DNA of 26,199 bases from Prorocentrum cordatum (Eukaryota > Sar > Dinophyceae > Prorocentrales > Prorocentraceae), in the NCBI GenBank assembly GCA_963575745.1, contig CAUYUJ010006280.1, positions 349,219 to 375,417 of the forward strand, given 5' to 3'. Shown here piece after piece: positions 26,014 to 26,199 of the stretch. Numbering within the stretch: position 1 is the first letter of the stretch; each line of letters begins with the position of its first letter. The notes under the pieces were generated by a model. The model saw only the letters and a program-made list of their open reading frames with translations. It did not search any database and was not told the DNA's origin. Made by a program: the position numbers and the translations under genes.

Positions 26014-26199
26014 ATTATTCCCCCTTTCCCAAAGGACTTCCCTGCAGCGGCCGCTGCAGCCGCTGGAGCGGTGACCAATACATCGAAGGCCAAGCTGCTT
26101 GCCCGTCACTGCCTTTCGGTGTCCTCGCTGGGCACCATCCGTCCTTGCTCCCCGGCCTCTCAGCGAGAGGAGGAGGAGGACGAGGACGAGGATGACGAG
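26014..26199 (+). CDS. Possible start of an exon with an acidic tract
   Basis: One frame is open from about 26003 to the end and encodes an Ala-rich stretch, a short basic-neutral region (VTNTSKAKLLARHCLS) and then an acidic run (REEEEDEDEDDE) made of GAG/GAC. A pyrimidine stretch with AG near 26017-26029 could be a splice acceptor. No ATG and no recognised domain. The acidic run may simply be another purine repeat, so coding status is weak. Confidence 0.25.
   Translation, partial: MIPPFPKDFPAAAAAAAGAVTNTSKAKLLARHCLSVSSLGTIRPCSPASQREEEEDEDEDDE

Overview
The window looks like dinoflagellate nuclear DNA. The best evidence is an exact copy of the 22-nt dinoflagellate spliced leader (DinoSL) at 17835-17856. 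Supporting signs are high GC, long purine/pyrimidine and GAT tracts, a LINE with a zinc-finger plus coiled-coil ORF1, a tyrosine-recombinase retroelement, and many small inverted-repeat elements. No host gene is identified with confidence; nearly everything readable is mobile or repetitive DNA. The species cannot be named from the sequence.

Layout. (1) 1-5480, minus strand: a LINE-type retrotransposon running off the left edge. ORF1 (zinc finger, coiled coil) is intact. ORF2 (endonuclease, reverse transcriptase, Cys/His cluster, RNase H) is broken by frameshifts and two isolated stop codons. (2) 5500-9880: a purine tract, two copies of a ~150-bp inverted-repeat element (family 1), a nested long-TIR element, an RNase H relic on the minus strand, and unassigned sequence. 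(3) 9885-13700: GAT, GGA, CCT and GT/GC low-complexity tracts, ending in a 100-N assembly gap inside the GT/GC tract. (4) 13700-14820: dispersed repeats and two well-delimited MITEs, one with TA-type ends and one whose unoccupied site is found at 25426. (5) 15021-17550: a minisatellite of about 31 units of ~77 bp, with an inserted ~70-bp module.

(6) 17564-23343: the most interesting feature, a 5.8-kb tyrosine-recombinase (DIRS/Ngaro/PAT-like) retroelement. It has a gag-like frame, RT-RNase H and a tyrosine recombinase with its catalytic R, HxxR, W and Y visible. Its ends are split direct repeats, and the outer ends join to recreate the junction seen at two internal sites. The intact insertion site survives as a paralogue inside the minisatellite at 16768/16769, showing precise insertion without target duplication. 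The exact DinoSL lies at the 5' side of its coding region, while two other copies of the same repeat carry a shared, mutated leader that has lost the internal AG.

(7) 23344-26199: further copies of the module, of family 1 and of other dispersed repeats, two large hairpin elements, and a possible start of an exon encoding an acidic tract at the right edge.

The recombinase element would be expected to copy its RNA with RT-RNase H and insert the resulting circle with its recombinase. The present copy has at least three frameshifts and one stop, so it is probably inactive unless these are assembly errors or recoding sites.
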